Positions 60,464 through 64,000 of a stretch of 64,000 nt of DNA are shown piece by piece. Each line of letters begins with the position of its first letter. Position 1 is the first letter of the stretch. The notes beneath the pieces are model-generated. The model did no database searches. It was not told where the DNA came from and was given only the letters and a program-made list of their open reading frames with translations. Both the position numbers and the translations under genes were made by a program. This DNA is from Crossaster papposus (taxonomy: Eukaryota > Echinodermata > Asteroidea > Velatida > Solasteridae), in NCBI GenBank assembly GCA_037893245.1, contig JBAIAA010000117.1:1364001-1428000 (forward strand). The letters are read 5' to 3'.

Positions 60464-61426
60464 CAGGTTGATGTTGGCTCCAGATGTGGCAATATTCCAC
60501 CTTATTCTTCTGCTGCTGTTGCTTCAGTACAGGTTGATGTTGACTCAAGATGTGGCAATATTCCACCTTATTCTTCTCCTGCTGCTTCAGCGCAGGTTGA
60601 TGTTGGCTCCAGATGCGACGACATTCCTCTTCATTCTTCTGCTGCTGCTGCTTCAGTGCAGGTTGATGTTTGTTCCAGATGTAGTAATATTTCACCTTAT
60701 TTTTCTCCTGCTGCTTTGAGCAGGTTGATGATGGCTGCAGATGTGGCAATATTCCACCTTATTCTTCTCCTGCTGCTTCAGGGCAGGTTGATGTTCGCTC
60801 CAGATGTGGCAATATTCCACCTGATTCTTCTCCTGCTGCTGCTTCAGCGGAGGCCGATGGTGGTTCCAGATGTGGCAATAATCCACCTTATTCTTCTCCT
60901 GCTGCTGCTTCAGCGCAGTCTGGGGTTGGCCCGAGATGTGGCAATATTCCACCTTATTCTTCTCCTGCTGCTTCAGGGCAGGTTGATGTTCGCTCCAGAT
61001 GTGGCAATATTCCACCTGATTCTTCTCCTGCTGCTGCTTCAGCGGAGGCCGATGGTGGCTGCAGATGTGGCAATATTCCACCTTATTCTTCTCCTGCTAC
61101 TTCAGCGCAGGTTGATGTTGGCTCCAGATGTGGCAATATTCCACCTTGTTTTCGTGCTGCTGCTGCTTCAGCGCAGGTTGATGTTGGAGATGTTGCAATA
61201 TTCCACCTTATTCTTCTGCTGCTGCTGTTTCAGCGCAGGTTGATGTTGGCTCCAGATGTGGCAATCATCCACCTTATTCTTCTTCTGCTGCTGCTTCAGC
61301 GCAGGTTGATGTTGGCTCCAGATGTGGCAATATTCCACCTTATTCTTCTCCTGTTGCTGCTTCAGCGCCGGTTGATGTTGGAGATGTTGCAATAATCCAC
61401 TATATTCTTCTTCTGCTGCTTCAGCG
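60464..61426 (+). repeat. HOR unit U51, 15-mer (963 bp)
   Basis: A-G, an H/E hybrid (60916-60978), F, a G/E hybrid, L, M, N, P, Q. The D end reads CTTTGAG, a private change shared with U53. Confidence 0.92.
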
Positions 61427-63163
61427 CAGGTTGATGTTGGCTCCAGATGTGGCAATATTCCACCTTATTCTTCTGCTGCTGTTGCTTCAGTACAGGTTGA
61501 TGTTGACTCAAGATGTGGCAATATTGCACCTTATTCTTCTCCTGCTGCTTCAGCGCAGGTTGATGTTGGCTCCAGATGCGACGACATTCCTCTTCATTCT
61601 TCTGCTGCTGCTGCTTCAGTGCAGGTTGATGTTTGTTCCAGATGTAGTAATATTTCACCTTATTTTTCTCCTGCTGCTTCGAGCAGGTTGATGTTGGCTG
61701 CAGATGTGGCAATATTCCACCTTATTCTTCTCCTGCTGCTTCAGGGCAGGTTGATGTTCGCTCCAGATGTGGCAATATTCCACCTGATTCTTCTCCTGCT
61801 GCTGCTTCAGCGGAGGCCGATGGTGGCTGCAGATGTGGCAATATTCCACCTTATTCTTCTCCTGCTACTTCAGCGCAGGTTGATGTTGGCTCCAGATGTG
61901 GCAATATTCCACCTTGTTTTCGTGCTGCTGCTGCTTCAGCGCAGGTTGATGTTGGAGATGTTGCAATATTCCACCTTATTCTTCTGCTGCTGCTGTTTCA
62001 GCGCAGGTTGATGTTGGCTCCAGATGTGGCAATCATCCACCTTATTCTTTTTCTGCTGCTGCTTCAGCGCAGGTCGGTGGTGGCTCAAGATGTGGCAATA
62101 TTGCACATTATTCTTCTCCTGCTGCTTCAGCGCAGGTTGATGTTGGCTCCAGATGCGACGACATTCCTCTTCATTCTTCTGCTGCTGCTGCTTCAGTGCA
62201 GGTTGATGTTTGTTCCAGATGTAGTAATATTTCACCTTATTTTTCTCCTGCTGCTTCGAGCAGGTTGATGTTGGCTGCAGATGTGGCAATATTCCACCTT
62301 ATTCTTCTCCTGCTGCTTCAGGGCAGGTTGATGTTCGCTCCAGATGTGGCAATAATCCACCGTATTGTTGTCGTGCTGCTGCTTCAGCGCAGGCCGATGG
62401 TGGCTCCAGATGTGGCAATATTCCACCTTATTCTTCTGCTGCTGCTACTTCAGCGCAGGTTGATGTTGGCTCCAGATGTGGCAATATTCCACCTTGTTTT
62501 TGTGCTGCTGCTGCTTCAGCGCAGGTTGATGTTGGAGATGTTGCAATATTCCACCTTATTCTTCTCCTGCTGCTGCTTCAGCGCAGTTTGGGGTTGGCCC
62601 GAGATGTGACAATATTCCACCTTGTTCTTCTCCTGCTGCTTCAGCGCAGGTTGATGTTCGCTCCCGATGTGGCAATATTCCACCTTATTCTTCTGCTGCT
62701 GCTGCTTCAGCGCAGGTTGATGTTGGCTCCAGATGTGGCAATAATCCACCGTATTGTTCTCGTGCTGCTGCTTCAGCGCAGGCCGATGGTGGCTCCAGAT
62801 GTGGCAATATTCCACCTTATTCTTCTGCTGCTGCTACTTCAGCGCAGGTTGATGTTGGCTCCAGATGTGGCAATATTCCACCTTGTTTTTGTGCTGCTGC
62901 TGCTTCAGCGCAGGTTGATGTTGAAGATGTTGCAATATTCCACCTTATTCTTCTGCTGCTGCTGTTTCAGCGCAGGTTGATGTTGGCTCCAGATGTGGCA
63001 ATCATCCACCTTATTCTTCTTCTGCTGCTGCTTCAGCGCAGGTCGGTGGTGGCTCCAGATGTGGCAATAATCCACCTTATTATTCTCCTGCTGCTGCTTC
63101 AGCGCAGGTTGATGTTGGAGATGTTGCAATAATCCACTATATTCTTCTTCTGCTGCTTCAGCG
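61427..63163 (+). repeat. HOR unit U52, 27-mer (1,737 bp)
   Basis: Same composition as U50, 2,700 bp downstream; I saw no differing diagnostic site. Confidence 0.93.
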
Positions 63164-64000
63164 CAGGTTGATGTTGGCTCCAGATGTGGCAATATTCCAC
63201 CTTATTCTTCTGCTGCTGTTGCTTCAGTACAGGTTGATGTTGACTCAAGATGTGGCAATATTCCACCTTATTCTTCTCCTGCTGCTTCAGCGCAGGTTGA
63301 TGTTGGCTCCAGATGCGACGACATTCCTCTTCATTCTTCTGCTGCTGCTGCTTCAGTGCAGGTTGATGTTTGTTCCAGATGTAGTAATATTTCACCTTAT
63401 TTTTCTCCTGCTGCTTTGAGCAGGTTGATGATGGCTGCAGATGTGGCAATATTCCACCTTATTCTTCTCCTGCTGCTTCAGGGCAGGTTGATGTTCGCTC
63501 CAGATGTGGCAATATTCCACCTGATTCTTCTCCTGCTGCTGCTTCAGCGGAGGCCGATGGTGGTTCCAGATGTGGCAATAATCCACCTTATTCTTCTCCT
63601 GCTGCTGCTTCAGCGCAGTCTGGGGTTGGCCCGAGATGTGGCAATATTCCACCTTATTCTTCTCCTGCTGCTTCAGGGCAGGTTGATGTTCGCTCCAGAT
63701 GTGGCAATATTCCACCTGATTCTTCTCCTGCTGCTGCTTCAGCGGAGGCCGATGGTGGCTGCAGATGTGGCAATATTCCACCTTATTCTTCTCCTGCTAC
63801 TTCAGCGCAGGTTGATGTTGGCTCCAGATGTGGCAATATTCCACCTTGTTTTCGTGCTGCTGCTGCTTCAGCGCAGGTTGATGTTGGAGATGTTGCAATA
63901 TTCCACCTTATTCTTCTGCTGCTGCTGTTTCAGCGCAGGTTGATGTTGGCTCCAGATGTGGCAATCATCCACCTTATTCTTCTTCTGCTGCTGCTTCAGC
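63164..64000 (+). repeat. HOR unit U53, right-truncated by the window
   Basis: Follows the U51 order (A-G, H/E hybrid, F, G/E hybrid, L, M, N). The window ends one base before the end of N, so the array continues beyond it. Confidence 0.92.

Larger units (their letters stand above)
1..64000 (+). repeat. Satellite array of ~66-bp monomers in 17-mer higher-order repeats
   Basis: Every base belongs to a head-to-tail array of about 990 monomers. One consensus-like 66-bp monomer contains 10 A, 23 T, 17 C and 16 G (50% GC), so the plus strand is strongly T-rich over A. Conserved blocks in order are CAGGTTGATGTTGG, CTCCAGATGTGGCAATATTCC, the ACCTTATTCTTC pyrimidine stretch, three to five CTG triplets, and CTTCAGCG. 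Length variation comes from four sources: CTG unit number (63 or 66 bp), a 4-bp deletion shared by types M and Q, a 1-bp loss at the end of type D, and a 6-bp CTGCTT insertion in some N monomers. The array runs off both window ends. No gene, transposon or unique segment interrupts it. It most likely belongs to eukaryotic heterochromatin; the family and species are not recognised. Confidence 0.97.
58727..64000 (+). repeat. Tandem super-repeat of 2,700 bp (U50-U51, U52-U53)
   Basis: The 1,737 + 963 bp pair is followed by a second copy, cut by the window end. Upstream, the related pairs U47-U48 (2,147 bp) and U49-U50 (2,769 bp) show the same alternation of a short unit and a rearranged one. Confidence 0.9.

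Noticed and set aside
1-64000. CRISPR array, because of regular 60-70 bp spacing
   Set aside because: There are no unique spacers; the whole 66-bp unit is repeated, with no leader or cas genes.
1-64000. Bacterial or phage origin
   Set aside because: A gene-free 64-kb array with nested repeat levels is not known from bacterial chromosomes, and no ribosome binding site or operon structure is present.
1-64000. tRNA, rRNA, telomere repeats or polyadenylation signals
   Set aside because: No cloverleaf-like segment, rRNA sequence, TTAGGG-type array or AATAAA was seen on reading; all bases are accounted for by monomers.
1-64000. Nucleosome phasing from three monomers (about 194-198 bp)
   Set aside because: The number is close to a common nucleosome repeat length, but nothing in the sequence tests it, so I do not claim it.

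Overview
The whole 64,000-base window is one uninterrupted tandem satellite array. I see no protein-coding gene, RNA gene, transposon, CRISPR array or unique sequence. The basic unit is a 66-bp monomer (variants 58-72 bp). It opens with CAGGTTGATGTTGGCTCCAG, continues with ATGTGGCAATATTCCACC, then a T/C-rich TTATTCTTC segment, a short run of CTG triplets and CTTCAGCG. By my hand parse there are about 990 monomers, all in the same orientation.

Monomers are organised into a higher-order repeat (HOR). Seventeen distinguishable types, which I call A to Q, follow each other in fixed order. Their lengths (66, 63, 66, 62, 63, 66, 66, 63, 66, 66, 66, 66, 62, 66, 66, 66, 59) sum exactly to 1,098 bp. 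I divide the window into units U0 to U53, each starting at an A monomer. Fifteen are complete 1,098-bp 17-mers. The others are deletions, duplications or mosaics of 8 to 31 monomers (514 to 2,009 bp), and their lengths are also exact sums of monomer lengths.

Layout. From 1 to about 9.6 kb: regular 1,098/1,032-bp HORs. From 9.6 to 16.6 kb: the first rearranged units, then three regular HORs and a 30-monomer unit. From 16.6 to 31.3 kb: a larger super-repeat built from 1,038 + 1,490 bp pairs (2,528 bp), two pairs directly in tandem. From 31.3 to 55.5 kb: a patchwork in which segments of several kilobases recur (for example 38.2-41.5 kb and 52.3-55.5 kb). From 55.5 to 64 kb: dimeric super-repeats of 2,147, 2,769 and 2,700 bp. 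The only join that does not look homology-driven is near 57.1 kb, where a truncated monomer carries a 12-bp filler in inverted orientation.

Organism. A long, homogenised, gene-free HOR satellite is typical of a eukaryotic nuclear chromosome (centromeric, pericentromeric, subtelomeric or sex/B-chromosome heterochromatin). I do not recognise the satellite family and cannot name a species. The many open reading frames are by-products of a 66-bp (22-codon) unit with three stop-free frames; none shows evidence of being a gene.
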